DNA of 64,000 bases from Oegoconia quadripuncta. Taxonomy: Eukaryota > Arthropoda > Insecta > Lepidoptera > Autostichidae. The stretch covers positions 28,338,618 through 28,402,617 of the forward strand of contig OX438747.1 in the NCBI GenBank assembly GCA_949316235.1, in the 5' to 3' direction. Both the position numbers and the translations under genes were made by a program. Under the pieces are notes generated by a model. It had not been told where the DNA came from. It saw nothing but the letters and a program-made list of their open reading frames with translations, and made no database searches. Shown one piece after another: positions 54,101 to 63,645 of the stretch. The first letter of the stretch is position 1; the number at the start of each line of letters is the position of its first letter.

Positions 54101-57100
54101 GGGGCTATACATAAAAAGGTATTTTGGTCCGATTCTTCTATCACTATTGGGTGGATAAAAACACCTAAAGTAATTGTACTCTTTACAGTATTGTGCTGTG
54201 TAAAATGTATGTTCTCCTTTTGTACAATAAAGTGTATTTGTATTGTATTGTAATCCATTTATACCGATAGTGACACAAAAGGTGACAGGAGAAAGAGGCC
54301 ACGGCAAGAGAATGACAGAGGAGAGAACAGAGGGAGGAAGCAATTGAAGAGAAGCAAGCCAGAGCATCGCCCTATCCCATGCGAGCAGGTATGTTTTACA
54401 AATGAAGTGTTAGGTCCTTACCTATGAAATTGGCGTTTTGTATGAAGAATTTCTTTAAGACTGTTTTCTCCATACAAACATTTTTGTTTTTTTTTTTTTT
54501 GGGAACGGCAAATCCAAATTTAGCTAAACTTTGTGTGTGTTATTGGATAACATTAAGTTAAGTATAGGCAGCGTTAATTTTTAAAAGTAACCGCTTTATA
54601 AAAGTTTCAGCAAATCTAAGAAATGATTATGGGAAGCGCATGAAAAGAGCTCGGTCAATTTTTTTTTATTACGTGATTTAGCCGAGAAATTAAAAAATAT
54701 TTCATGTGAAATCTTGAAATAATATTCCATTATCCAAATAAAAAACAAATTTTGATATAGCTTTGAAAATCGCAGGAATTGGTAGAAATAAAAAACAAAT
54801 TTGGATATAGCTTTGAAAATCGCAGGAATTGGTACATATGATTAACGAAGAAAAAAACTCCCAATTTCATAGGTAAAGACCCAATATTAACATTGGCAAT
54901 GATTTTTGATCATTAAATTTATTTATTCAATGCGTCTGTATGTCTGTATGTTTGTGCCACTTACAACCTAATAGCCTTAGCCGATTTAGTTGCTTACTGT
55001 GGAACTAGATAGCGCTGTGTGTATGTCTAAGGATATTTATTTATTTATACCCAAAGGTAGCTTGGAAGAGAACGCTTTTAGTGATAAGGTTGCGAAATTG
55101 TACATTCAATTCTTACCACTTTTTTGAAACTGTATTTTCTTTTCTGTTGTGCAATATAGTGTATTTGTATTGTATTGTACTCCGTTGTTTTCGTATAGTG
55201 TTGTGGCGTTCATAATAAATTGTTCTTATTCTTAAAAATTTCCGGTATTAACTATTTACCGGTATTTACAAAACCGGTAATACCGGATTTTCAAGAATAA
55301 GAGCAACGTGTTGTGGCGTTCATAATAAATTGTTCTTATTCTTAAAAATCCGGTATTAACTATTTACCGTTTTTTTTTGAAAACCGGTAATACCGGATTT
55401 TTAAGTATAACAAAAATTTATTATGAACGCCACAACACAACACAAAGACCACGGAGTACAATACAAATACACTTTATTTACAAGCAATGCCTTAAATAAG
55501 ATGTGTATACAGTGCGACATGCAGTTGCCCGATGCCCTCTCGTACTACCGCCACTTCAGGCGCGCGCACCCCGACAAGAACCGCACCACTTTCCCCTCGG
55601 ACAAGGTGCGCTGTATGTGCGAGCACTGCGGCAAGATGTTCCAGGTGATTCGTATTCCGATCATTCATTCATATATAAGGTCTAACAAAATTAACCCGAC
55701 AAACGTTGCAGAGTTAAACATTAAAGTTAACAGATTTTAGATAGATAGATAGAGCGTTTATTTGTTACTCCAGTCACACACATACATTAAGTTTTGCAGA
55801 AATTTTTATAAAACTTATAATGTAGGTATAACTACAGAATATATCTATTAGTAACTTATAACTAAAGCATATGTGTGCTGCAGCAGGACAAATGGGTTAC
55901 AGCTCAGTGTATGAGATTGTTCAAGGAACAAAACACTGATTTTCAGATATTACCCGAGGAGAATCATAGGTAAAAGTGTGTCACAAATCAAAAAAATCGA
56001 CATTGCTGGATTAATGTAAATAATATAAGATATATATATATCTATATATATATATTTTATTCAAAAAATAAAATTTAGAAATGTAAATTTTGTGAGTTGG
56101 ACGTTAATGGTTGCGCGCTCTAAGTTCTTTGCCACAACACATAAACACGTGCCGCGGTAGCTTTGAAGACGCCGAAAGGCGACCACTCGTCGCGACGCGC
56201 AGTGATTGGTTGCGCCCTGTGCCCCGCCACCCGCCACCCCCTTTGGCGTCTTCCATTGTTTTTTCGAAATGAAGTTTCCATCCATCTTCGGACAACCAGG
56301 CGCGGGGGGGGTTTCCATCCATATGTTGTCAACATACCGAACATCCGCACTAAGCGCTTTGCTTCATCATTTATAATGCGGACTGCTAAGGTATGGAACT
56401 CACTGCCCGCGTCGGTTTTTCCCGACACTTACAACCTTGGGATCTTCAAGTCTAGAGTGAATAGGCATTTACTGGGTGCGCGTGATACATCTTCGTCTAC
56501 ATCGTCACTTTCCATCAGGTGAGATTGTAGTCAAACGCCAAACCAGCTTTTAATAAAAAAAATAAATAAATAAATAAGTCTGTTAATGTGTATTTTCATT
56601 TGCACTTACAATTAATTTTTTTACTCGGAAATAAGATTTTTAAGGCTAGTTTTTTTAATGAATATGTTATTTTATTGTCATGTACGTGCAATTGCCAAAG
56701 TTTGTCGGGTTAATTTTCTTAGACCCTATATACAGGGCGTCCCAAAGTTATGGGACATGAAGGGGAAGTACCTTAAATATCGTAGATAGTGAATTTTGCT
56801 CAAAGAAGACTTTATGTTATTTTTAAAAGTTAGTAATTCTGCATTCATAGATTTTCTAAAAATTATTTGCTTCGGCTGGGAATCGAACCGACTCAAATGT
56901 GAAAAAAAAAACACCCTACTTTTATGATGCCAATCGAATGAATAGCTAAAAAATAATAACTCTGCCTAAGTAACATAGTATTTTAAAAGAAAGGAACAAC
57001 ATAAAATGATTGAGTCAAATTTCAAGAAAGTTATTTATTGCCGACGACGTTCGAAAAGTAGCGATATTATCATTCCAAAGATAGCATTGATTATTCGTAA

Positions 57101-60100
57101 ATAAGTACCCACTTCATAAAATAGGTACTAACATAGTTTTCCTTATTATAAGTGCACGTGTAGATGAAATGATAAAACTTGTATTTCAATACGTCCTCTG
57201 TAAGCTAGACAGAAGGCAAATTAAAAACAAAAATAAATAATTTATAATTTGAAAATGGAACAGTTTATGACAGCGTTTGTTTGAATGCATACTTTTTAAG
57301 ATATTTTAAAAAGAAGTGATATTTTTAAATGTTGTTCTTAAATTTGAAAATGGAACAGTATGTGCGAGCGTTTGTTTTTCGGATATTGATCTGTTTAGTC
57401 TCAATTCACTTACACAAGTGTTATTGTGTTAATTTATTGCGAACATGGCATATCAAGTAAGTTTTGATCTAATGGAAGCATATTTTTTGAACGATAAAGA
57501 TATCTCTAGAAGTTTGCGGTGGTATGGCGTAAAATATCCTGATAGACAAATACCGTCTCGTAAAGTTTTGAAAAGGCTTGTGAACAATTTGAAAACTCTG
57601 GGACGTTTCGATAAACGCCCAAGAGAACCACAGCAAGAAAACCATACGATCAACGACGAAGAACTTGGTATTTTAATTTACTTTTCGGCTTTTCCGAAAG
57701 CATCGGTGAGAGAAGGAGAACATGAAATTGGAGTTTCAAAAAGTAAAATACACCGTGTATTAAAAAAACACGGTTTTAAGAGTTATGTTGAAGGACGATT
57801 GGTTCAAAAATTACTTCCGGGCGATACAGAAAGGAGAAAAAATTTCTGTCTTGATATCCAGGCACGATTGCTCGAAGATCCAAATTTTTTGGATAATATT
57901 ATTTGGACAGACGAATCTAACTTTAGCAATAACGGTATGTATAACCGCAACAATAATCGTATTTGGTCTAAAGAAAATCCCCTACGAGTGACTGAAACTA
58001 ATAACCAAGTGCGTTTTTCACTCAACTGTTGGTGCGGACTTTTAAAAAACCGGGTTTTCTTAATCCATTTTTACCAAGGAACCTTGAACACAGAAAAGTA
58101 TTTAGGAATACTTCAAATTTTAAGGGATAAGATAAGAAACCATTCCGCGGCGGAGCAAGAAAACTTAATTTTCCAACAAGATGGAGCTCCGGCTCATAAT
58201 AGTCGGAGAGCAGCAGATTTTCTAAATGAATGTTTTCCTACATGGATTGGTACAAATGGACCGATTAGATGGCCGGCCAGATCCCCGGACCTCACACCAT
58301 TAGATTTCTTCTTTTGGGGATACGTGAAAGATATGCTATACAAAAAGCGATACGAGAACGTAGGCGAGTTGCAAACAGAATTGTGCCATATCACATCGAG
58401 TGTTCACCATAAAATGATTAGAAAATCAACAGGCAGCGGGCTCATTAAAAGATTGGCGATTTGCGTAAGACAAGAGGGATCACATTTTGAGCATTTAATT
58501 AATTAATTTACAAAAAAATACCTACTTAATTGACTACGGCAGTTTCATGTATGTTTTTTATTTGATTAAAATGATTAATTTCACGTTGTTCCTTTCTTTT
58601 AAAATACTATGTTACTTAGGCAGAGTTATTATTTTTTAGCTATTCTTTCGATTGGCATCATAAAAGTAGGGTGTTTTTTTTTTCACATTTGAGTCGGTTC
58701 GATTCCCAGCCGAAGCAAATAATTTTTAGAAAATCTATGAATGCAGAATTACTAACTTTTAAAAATAACATAAAGTCTTCTTTGAGCAAAATTCACTATC
58801 TACGATATTTAAGGTACTTCCCCTTCATGTCCCATAACTTTGGGACGCCCTGTATATTTATCACACAAACACGTATACACAAACACACCCTCCTCACACA
58901 AACCATACATGCACCCTCACACATCCACTGCTACATAAAGAAGATTGGTAGGCGACCATGCATTTTCAGTACCGCATAAAAACTCTGCGTTTCTCTAAGT
59001 CAAAACTTGGATACTATTGCTTTGATTAAGTATAACAAAAAGTGTAATCGTAACATGTGCCTAGAAGGTGGGAAATAATGGTTAAAAATATAATTAAATT
59101 ACCTAACCTCAAAACACTCCACGTCGAAGCCAATACAGATATCAAGCAAATAAGTAGGTAGATGTGGGTTATTTAATTTACTTATAGGTACCTAATTCTA
59201 CGTATTTTCTGGTAGGTTTTTCTCATCCTAAATACCTTAGTACTAAAAGACAAATCAATGGTCTTAGCAGTACCGTGACCGGTGATCTCTCATTATGGGT
59301 CTCATACGAAAGCTCCAAGTAAAGAGTTACAAATAGAGCGATGCTCGGCTTTTCACTACGTGGTCGAAGGGCAACACTGTCTGCCCAATTTTTTTTTTTA
59401 GTTTATTCTCCAACATTGTTGGAAGGCAAAGGGATCAAAGCCCATTCTGCCTAATCCATTTTGAAAAAAACGACGCATCATATTATCATTAAAAATAAAT
59501 AAAATAGCTGTAAATTGTTACAGTGGAAACACTGACGTTCTGACAGTTGTATGCGTTTTGTTTTTGCAAGCATTGTGCATTATGCTCTCTAAGTCGCTCT
59601 ATAAAATAATTATCTCCAATGTTTTTCTTAATATTACCTGCACGTGCTATAAGGATATTTTAACTTGGTAAATACCTATATAAGAATGATCTATAAATTT
59701 GAATGCAGCCCGATTACGAAACGTTACCGATTTTCCCGATTTCATAGGGTACCCCAACTGCCAATCTTCTTTACTCGCATACTCTTGCAATTTAGAAACA
59801 TATTTATGTTAGTTAGGTTGCCTTTCTTTTTTTTAATATGCAGAAGCTTGCAAATCTTAAATAAATGCTCTCACACCCACACACATGCGCACGCGCCACT
59901 TGTAAAATTCTAACGTGCTAGTTACATCTAAGGCTAGTTCTACCACCTTTATGCTCTGCATGCATGTCTATCTCCCTAAGTCTAATTTAACAGATGTTAT
60001 TTACAAAATGTAATGACCATTAAAATTGTTTCTCTATTATGGAAATTTTGGCATCCACGGTACAGGCCTAGCCTAGTGTGGATGTTACAGCAAATGTATA

Positions 60101-62970
60101 ATTATGTATGGCCCTTTTTGGTAAATAAACATCTTATCTTATTCCACAGATGTTAGGTCACAAAGCTAAGCCTAACTCAATTGCTTTGAAAATCGTTATC
60201 GTTTAAAACGTCAATGCATTATCCATCCTTGTCATATCGTAACACAATGACAAGGGTTATATAGATTGGACAACTTACTGACATTAAAACAGCGAGGCTC
60301 GTTTATTTTAGCTACTTCATAGCATTATGCCTTATGGTATACTACTGTGGGGTAGAGCTGCAGATATTCAAACAATATTTGTTCTACAAAAAAAGAGTAA
60401 TCAGAGCAATATATAATTTACGCTGCCGTGATTCTCTAAGAGATCTGTTTAAAGAAATAAGTATTTTAACTGTTGCATCCCAATATATATATGACAGTAT
60501 GATGAATGTACACAAAAATATATGCCTATTTTATAAACATTCTGATAATCATAATTTGAATACTAGAAACAAAAATAAAATTGAAATTCCACAATTTAGA
60601 CTTAGCAAGGTTAGCACATCCTTTGTGGGACACAGCATACGCTTTTACAATAAAATACCAGAACATTTAACAGAGCAGAAATTTAAACGCCACATGAAAG
60701 AAACTCTGTGTAAGAAAGGTTATTACAGGATAGATGATTATTTGGGCGATAAGCAGGTCTGGTGTTAGCTGGTCGTTATGTTAATTGCTATTGTTTTGTA
60801 ATATGTAATGTTATTGTAAAGATGGTACCAATTGAAAAGATGTGTTGTAGCGGAGTTTCTTGTCGCTTCGTCTCCCTAACCATAACACCTTGTAAAGCGA
60901 TGTAGTTTAAAAAAAAAATAACATGTTGACTTTCAATAAGAGATATTTTTGTATCCTACATTGAATAAAATATTTTTGATTTGATTTGATTGAGGGCGGA
61001 TAGTGCATTGTTATCGCTATAGTTTTGAATTAGGCGGTAGAGTCCCGGGTCTTGTGTGACGTGAATTAAAGCTGAGTCAATATGATGTTTGGTTCGGCTT
61101 AATTTTGGGTAAAGCTCGATCAATAGCGGCTAGATTATTGTATTGGGTCTTTACCTATGAAATTGGAGTTTTTTTTTTCTTCGTTAATCATATGTACCAA
61201 TTCCTGCGATTTTCAAAGCTATATCCAAATTTGTTTTTTATTTGGAAAATGGAATATTATTTCAAGGTTTCACATGAAATATTTATTAATTTCTGGGCTA
61301 AATCACATAATTTAAAAGAATTGAACAGAGCTCTTTTCATGTGCTTCCCATAATCATTTCTTAGAATCGCTGAAACTTTTATAAAGCGGTTACTTTTAAA
61401 AATTAACACTGCCTATACTTATCTTAATGTTAGCCGATAATACACACAAAGTTTTGCTAAATTTGGATTTGCCGTTCCCAAAAAAAAAAAATCAAAAATA
61501 TTTTGATTTCGCCATAAACGCCAATTTCATAGGTAAAGACCTAATATTACGTATCGTCGTCATGTGCCGTGATTTTACATAACACGTCCACGTCCAGAGC
61601 CTGGCCCTCCTCCAGGACCACAGCTCGATCCACTGGGGCGGCGCCCAGTTCCAGTGCCCCCAGTGCGGCAAGCGCTTCCAGCGCCACTACCGGCTGCTGG
61701 CGCATCGCCGCCTCCACGCGCGCCCCGCGGCCCAGCGGGACCAGCACCGGTGCGCACACTGCAGCAAGGGGTTCAGCTCCAAGAGCAACCTGCGGCGGCA
61801 TATGGTGGTGAGTGGGGCAAGGGTTAGTGGGGGTGGGGATGTTTTTGAGTGGATGGGGTTGTGGTTGAGTGGATGGGGATGAGGTTGAGTGGATGTGGGT
61901 GGGTTTGAGTGGTTCGGGATGGGGTTGAGTGGATGGAGGCGGGATTTGAGTGGATGGGGATGAAGTTGAGTGGATTGGGGTGGGTTTGAGTGGATGGGGA
62001 TGAGGTTGAGTGGATGGAGGTGGGATTTGAGTGGATGGGGGTGGGTTTGAGTGGATGGGGATGAGTGGATGGAGGTAGGATTTAAGTGGATGGGGTTGTG
62101 GTTGAGTGGATGGGGGTAGTTTTGAGTGGATGGGGTTGTGGTTGAGTGGATGTGGATGGGGTAGAGTGGATAGGCGTCGGTTTGAGTGGATGGGGGTGAG
62201 TTTGCGTGTAAGGGAATCTATTTGAGCAAAGAGTAAATTTGAGCGGAAACTATACTACACGGAAAAGATAGATACTTGGGGGTGGGTATTCTTAAAATTA
62301 TTGTAGGGTATTCCTACAACAGCAATGTTATGCAGAGAAGTGTTGCCCGAACTAGGTAACCCAGTGTCTCTGGTAACCAGGTCTCCCCTTCCCCCAAATA
62401 CTTAGGTAATGTGTTAAAATTCTTTTATGGATTGTGTGAAGGGTGATATGAACGAAAAGGGCGTGAATGAGGCGGTAACGGTTGATAGAGGAAATTGAAA
62501 GGAAAAGACGTACTGCGCCGACCCCAAATAAATTGAGGCCAGGGCAAGAAGATGACGAATATAGTCCGAATGTCAGTTTGATCTGTTTCAGAGCCACACC
62601 GGCCTAAAACTGTTCACGTGTGAAATGTGCGGGAAAGCCTTCAAGCACGCGAGCGAGAAACGGGTTCATATCACCTACGTGCATCTCAAGAAACCATGGC
62701 CCAAGAGGAGTCGGGGAAAGAGACGGACCGAGAGACAGGTTAGCTAGTTCAACAAAAAACAATAATAAATGATAAATTGTATATTATAATTTATCATCGA
62801 GAAATTATATTGCCATATAAAATATCTGAATTATGAGTTATCTGATGATTTGTTATTTCCAGCCTCAAGTACAAGCTGAACAGGACAATATCCAGCCCCT
62901 GTGGCCGGCATGCGACCCCAAAGGCGCAGACATCGCGTTACATGAGAAGCCAGTGTATTTACAACCTTGA
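42147..62970 (+). CDS. ZAD-C2H2 zinc-finger transcription factor, 11 fingers
   Basis: Thirteen exons join in phase: ..-42152 (ATG CAG only), 43919-44011, 45864-45995, 46425-46991, 48102-48229, 50288-50362, 51151-51289, 52584-52684, 54271-54388, 55513-55644, 61598-61807, 62592-62738 and 62863-62970 (TGA), 651 residues. Exons 2-3 form the ZAD (ACRICL.. and ..[13 protein letters not shown]), a protein-dimerising treble-clef found in arthropod factors. Exon 4 is an acidic/basic linker plus finger 1 (CTVCYKGF). Exons 5-12 carry ten more C2H2 fingers, several split by introns (for example CEQ|C). The last exon is a short tail. It is a nuclear DNA-binding protein with unknown target. Exon 11 is far more GC-rich than the other exons. 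The two-codon first exon is inferred from an ATGCAG|GTAAGC site in matching phase and is the weakest part; exons 2-13 are well supported. Confidence 0.87.
42228..42960 (-). repeat. Non-LTR retrotransposon RT C-terminus
   Basis: A frame of about 177 codons reads [20 protein letters not shown].. then ..[13 protein letters not shown].. and ..[19 protein letters not shown], the standard end of Jockey/CR1 LINE reverse transcriptase. It is cut 5' by the SINE A at 42962 and ends in a T-rich (minus A-rich) tail. It lies in intron 1 of the ZAD gene, antisense. Confidence 0.85.
42962..43405. repeat. Two SINE A copies in inverted orientation
   Basis: A near full-length minus copy (42962-43226) is followed by a 5'-truncated plus copy (43281-43405). 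Their 3' domains are complementary, so this intron segment can fold back. Confidence 0.8.
44051..44330 (+). repeat. LINE 3' end, second copy of the 15530 family
   Basis: It encodes a fragment reading [18 protein letters not shown], then in another frame the terminal motif, and ends ccgccctctcatat plus poly(A). It starts about 40 bp after ZAD exon 2. Confidence 0.8.
44400..45165. repeat. Two copies of a dispersed repeat around a LINE fragment
   Basis: Copies at 44413-44560 and 45050-45165 share cccaaatggggtggtcag-type and cccattgcctg-type strings. A piece in inverse lies near 51035. Between them, the minus strand of 44824-45035 reads ..[21 protein letters not shown].. and ..APLCRLIN, the end of a LINE RT. 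Confidence 0.6.
45301..45356. repeat. Perfect 26 bp hairpin
   Basis: The arms 45301-45326 and 45331-45356 are exact complements (centre attGTATaatt, loop of 4). It lies in ZAD intron 2. Confidence 0.95.
45389..45470. repeat. Perfect 82 bp palindrome without spacer
   Basis: The arms 45389-45429 and 45430-45470 are exact reverse complements with no loop, centred on cttgtaat/attacaag. An (AT)/(AAT) tract separates it from the hairpin at 45301. Confidence 0.95.
45547..45742 (+). repeat. SINE A, 5'-truncated copy
   Basis: The copy starts just after the head (aggggcataatgtttgtatg) and keeps the complete 3' domain and (ATT)n tail. It lies 120 bp before ZAD exon 3. Confidence 0.8.
46046..46420 (+). 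repeat. SINE A split by a SINE B fragment
   Basis: SINE A head/body (46046-46178) and 3' domain (about 46292-46420) flank a SINE B tail (46179-46290, ggggtttccggatcagtacg to cttgtgcataaaat). The A tail tatttatttattattttatt runs directly into the acceptor of ZAD exon 4 at 46424. Confidence 0.8.
47187..47790 (+). repeat. Chimeric SINE (A head, C body) with internal insert
   Basis: The head ggtgtagtggtaactctgac is of A type. The body (ttatataaatatttatgtat, then gttatctagtacccatagta) and end (tttgggactagatgattggt, 47724-47743) are of C type. An insert of about 360 bp (47356-47715) holds tandem hairpin units and a SINE B scrap. Confidence 0.65.
47380..47575. repeat. Tandem ~46 bp hairpin repeats
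   Basis: At least three units of ttgcccgtggttctatcaat followed by cggaccacgggcaaatcaaa occur in a row, plus a diverged first unit. Each unit is itself an inverted repeat (TTGCCCGTGGT / ACCACGGGCAA). Confidence 0.9.
48240..49055. other. ZAD intron 5, first part
   Basis: It holds poly(A)/poly(T) runs (about 48285, 48366 and 48650) and two short sequences ending in AATAAA-type tails, probably old LINE ends. Nothing coding. Confidence 0.4.
49058..49275 (-). repeat. CR1-like LINE fragment
   Basis: The reverse complement corresponds to the LINE at 56260-56460 (..gagtgaataggcatttactg..), covering the end of the RT frame (..[16 protein letters not shown]). Confidence 0.7.
49378..50243. repeat. Three SINE B copies, alternating strands
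   Basis: Copies: 49378-49672 (-), 49834-50172 (+, full, poly(A) 15) and a head-only piece 50174-50243 (-). The last ends 45 bp before ZAD exon 6. Confidence 0.85.
50402..50817 (+). mobile_element. MITE family F, copy 1 (ZAD intron 6)
   Basis: Terminal inverted repeats ggtctttacctaaattgg and ccaatttcataggtaaagacc bound about 416 bp without coding capacity. It begins 39 bp after the exon 6 end. Sister copies are at 54413 and 61146. Confidence 0.85.
51334..52531. repeat. SINE B (-) split by SINE A (+), itself interrupted
   Basis: SINE B halves at 51334-51622 and 52498-52531 (head end tgtttacattgagccacgga) flank an insert starting with SINE A (51623-51810 and 52054-52118). SINE A is in turn broken by an AT-rich module (51811-52053). 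The rest (52119-52497) is unassigned. Confidence 0.75.
52822..53116 (+). repeat. SINE B, near full-length copy
   Basis: It runs from ggccacctccgtggctcaat to gtgattgaggtcaagtgc and lacks the A-rich end. It lies in ZAD intron 8. Confidence 0.8.
53460..53640 (-). repeat. LINE 3' end
   Basis: On the minus strand it ends GGAAATAAACATTATTATTA, a poly(A)-signal-plus-(ATT)n terminus. A GT-rich low-complexity patch follows at 53708-53800. Confidence 0.5.
53855..54260 (+). mobile_element. LTR-element relic with tRNA-Lys primer site
   Basis: TGGCGCCCAACGTGGGGC at 54088-54105 is an exact 18 nt primer-binding-site type sequence. The preceding ~230 bp, including a GC-rich patch (53890-53970), may be an LTR. 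Its boundaries are unclear and no gag follows. It lies in ZAD intron 8, just before exon 9. Confidence 0.5.
54413..54881 (+). mobile_element. MITE family F, copy 2 (ZAD intron 9)
   Basis: The termini are as in copy 1. It contains an internal ~50 bp tandem duplication (atatagctttgaaaatcgca twice) and begins 24 bp after exon 9. Confidence 0.85.
54988..55048 (+). repeat. SINE A 3'-end fragment
   Basis: Only ttgcttactgtggaactaga to the ATTT tail remains. Confidence 0.7.
55195..55450. repeat. Direct and inverted repeats around CCGGTATT motifs
   Basis: The string tgttgtggcgttcataataa occurs twice directly (about 55199 and 55309) and once inverted (about 55420-55442). Between them lie short inverted repeats of ccggtatt/aataccgg. 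It ends about 65 bp before ZAD exon 10. The outer string matches a LINE 3' end at 3095-3131. Confidence 0.7.
56260..56580 (+). repeat. CR1-like LINE 3' end
   Basis: The frame includes [18 protein letters not shown] and [17 protein letters not shown], then attgtagtcaaacg and an (AAAT)n tail. This is the typical RT C-terminus of CR1-type elements, 5'-truncated. It lies in ZAD intron 10. Confidence 0.85.
56731..58854 (+). mobile_element. Complete Tc1/mariner-superfamily transposon
   Basis: A 2,124 bp element has 270 bp terminal inverted repeats (56731-57000 and 58585-58854) starting TACAGGGCGTCCCAAAG, flanked by TA on both sides. By eye the repeats differ at about one position. An intact transposase lies inside. 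It sits in intron 10 of the ZAD gene in the same orientation. Confidence 0.95.
57445..58506 (+). CDS. Tc1/mariner-type transposase, intact
   Basis: The 353-codon frame is uninterrupted. Its N-terminus (residues 1-60: ..[20 protein letters not shown].. ..[15 protein letters not shown]) is the helix-turn-helix of the DUF4817 type common in insects. A second HTH follows ([18 protein letters not shown]). The catalytic triad is D156 (WTDESNF), D246 (FQQDGAPAH) and D287 in [14 protein letters not shown], with 40 residues between the last two; counting D282 instead gives 35. All three aspartates are present. The protein cuts and reinserts DNA at TA. Being intact and bounded by near-identical repeats, this copy may have moved recently. 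The start ATG is the first in frame after the left repeat. Confidence 0.93.
   Translation: MAYQVSFDLMEAYFLNDKDISRSLRWYGVKYPDRQIPSRKVLKRLVNNLKTLGRFDKRPREPQQENHTINDEELGILIYFSAFPKASVREGEHEIGVSKSKIHRVLKKHGFKSYVEGRLVQKLLPGDTERRKNFCLDIQARLLEDPNFLDNIIWTDESNFSNNGMYNRNNNRIWSKENPLRVTETNNQVRFSLNCWCGLLKNRVFLIHFYQGTLNTEKYLGILQILRDKIRNHSAAEQENLIFQQDGAPAHNSRRAADFLNECFPTWIGTNGPIRWPARSPDLTPLDFFFWGYVKDMLYKKRYENVGELQTELCHITSSVHHKMIRKSTGSGLIKRLAICVRQEGSHFEHLIN
58857..60279. other. ZAD intron 10, right part: repeats only
   Basis: There is no coding frame of note. Positions 59391-59470 hold the 3' end of family E in minus orientation (ggaaggcaaagggatcaaag). CA-rich low complexity occurs near 59870. AATAAACATCTTATCTTATT near 60124 looks like a LINE terminus. 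Confidence 0.45.
60280..60990 (+). repeat. Non-LTR retrotransposon, RT C-terminal fragment
   Basis: A 144-codon frame ([20 protein letters not shown].. ..[18 protein letters not shown].. ..[16 protein letters not shown]) is the end of a CR1/Jockey-type RT. It is followed by a ~220 bp 3' UTR and the (TTTGA)n-like terminus tttgatttgatttgatt. The family is shared with 2395-2565. Confidence 0.8.
61146..61541 (-). mobile_element. MITE family F, copy 3 (ZAD intron 10)
   Basis: It is inverted relative to the other two copies and bounded by ggtctttacctatgaaattgg and ccaatttcataggtaaagacc. It ends 56 bp before exon 11. Confidence 0.85.
61808..62225 (+). repeat. G-rich minisatellite, ~20 bp unit
   Basis: About 20 imperfect units of gttgagtggatggggatgag type start directly behind the exon 11 donor. 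The first bases (61814-61838) hold four G-runs that fit a G-quadruplex pattern. Confidence 0.9.
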
Positions 62971-63254
62971 GATATAAAAATAACTTTTTGAACATTTTTA
63001 TTGGTACAAGAGTATTGTAATTTTTTTGCTGCAATCGACATAGTGTAAGACTACTAGCAAATACCGTCGAGTTACAATTTGACCGTCAGACGTACTATAT
63101 GTAGTGTAGTTGTTATTGCGACACACTAAGGTATTTGTAATAGATGTGTTTGGCTTGCAGGCTAGCGTTTATGAGTGAACACAGCGTACAGTCAGGTTCA
63201 TAAGTGCATGTTCAGTCCCAGTTTAAACCATTTAGATGTTATCGAAAACCTTTT
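62971..63254. other. 3' UTR/flank of the ZAD gene
   Basis: No repeat family was recognised. No perfect AATAAA was seen right after the stop; ATATAAAAATAA (62972-62983) is the nearest A-rich signal. Confidence 0.35.
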
Positions 63255-63545
63255 GGGAGCGTCTGGTTTTGGTTAAGACGCGGTGTCCCAATTTAGGAGG
63301 TCCGGGTTCGATTCCCAGGCAGGCCATGTACCAATGAGTTTTTAAATTTAATTATGTGCATTTATCCGACTGCTCTTAAACGGTGAAGGAAAACATCGCA
63401 AGGAAACTTGCATGCCTGAGAAATAACAATTCAAAGGCATGTGAAGTGCCTAAGCCGCATTGGGCCAGCGTGGTGGACTATGGCCCATATACGAAGGAAG
63501 GCCTATATCCCTATAGTGGGATGTTTAAGGGCTGATGATGATGAA
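63255..63545 (+). repeat. tRNA-derived SINE (Lep1-like)
   Basis: The B box ggtccgggttcgattcccag is followed by ggaaggaaaacatcgcaagg-like text, gggccagcgtggtggactat and a (GATGAT)n end. This structure is common in lepidopteran genomes. Confidence 0.8.
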
Positions 63546-63645
63546 CATCTTATGTACATTTGACTGTAGGATAATAATATTTTCCAATAGAAATTCAGAG
63601 GATTTACATAATTCTGTCATAAATTGGTGTAAAACAGAAACACTA

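Noticed and set aside
56726..56914. 62-residue frame repeated at 58671
   Set aside because: Both lie in the transposon's inverted repeats; they have no homology to a known protein and are explained by TIR duplication.
61547..61811. Ala/Gly-rich frames over exon 11
   Set aside because: They are shadow frames of the GC-rich ZAD exon 11, which has the C2H2 pattern in the correct frame.
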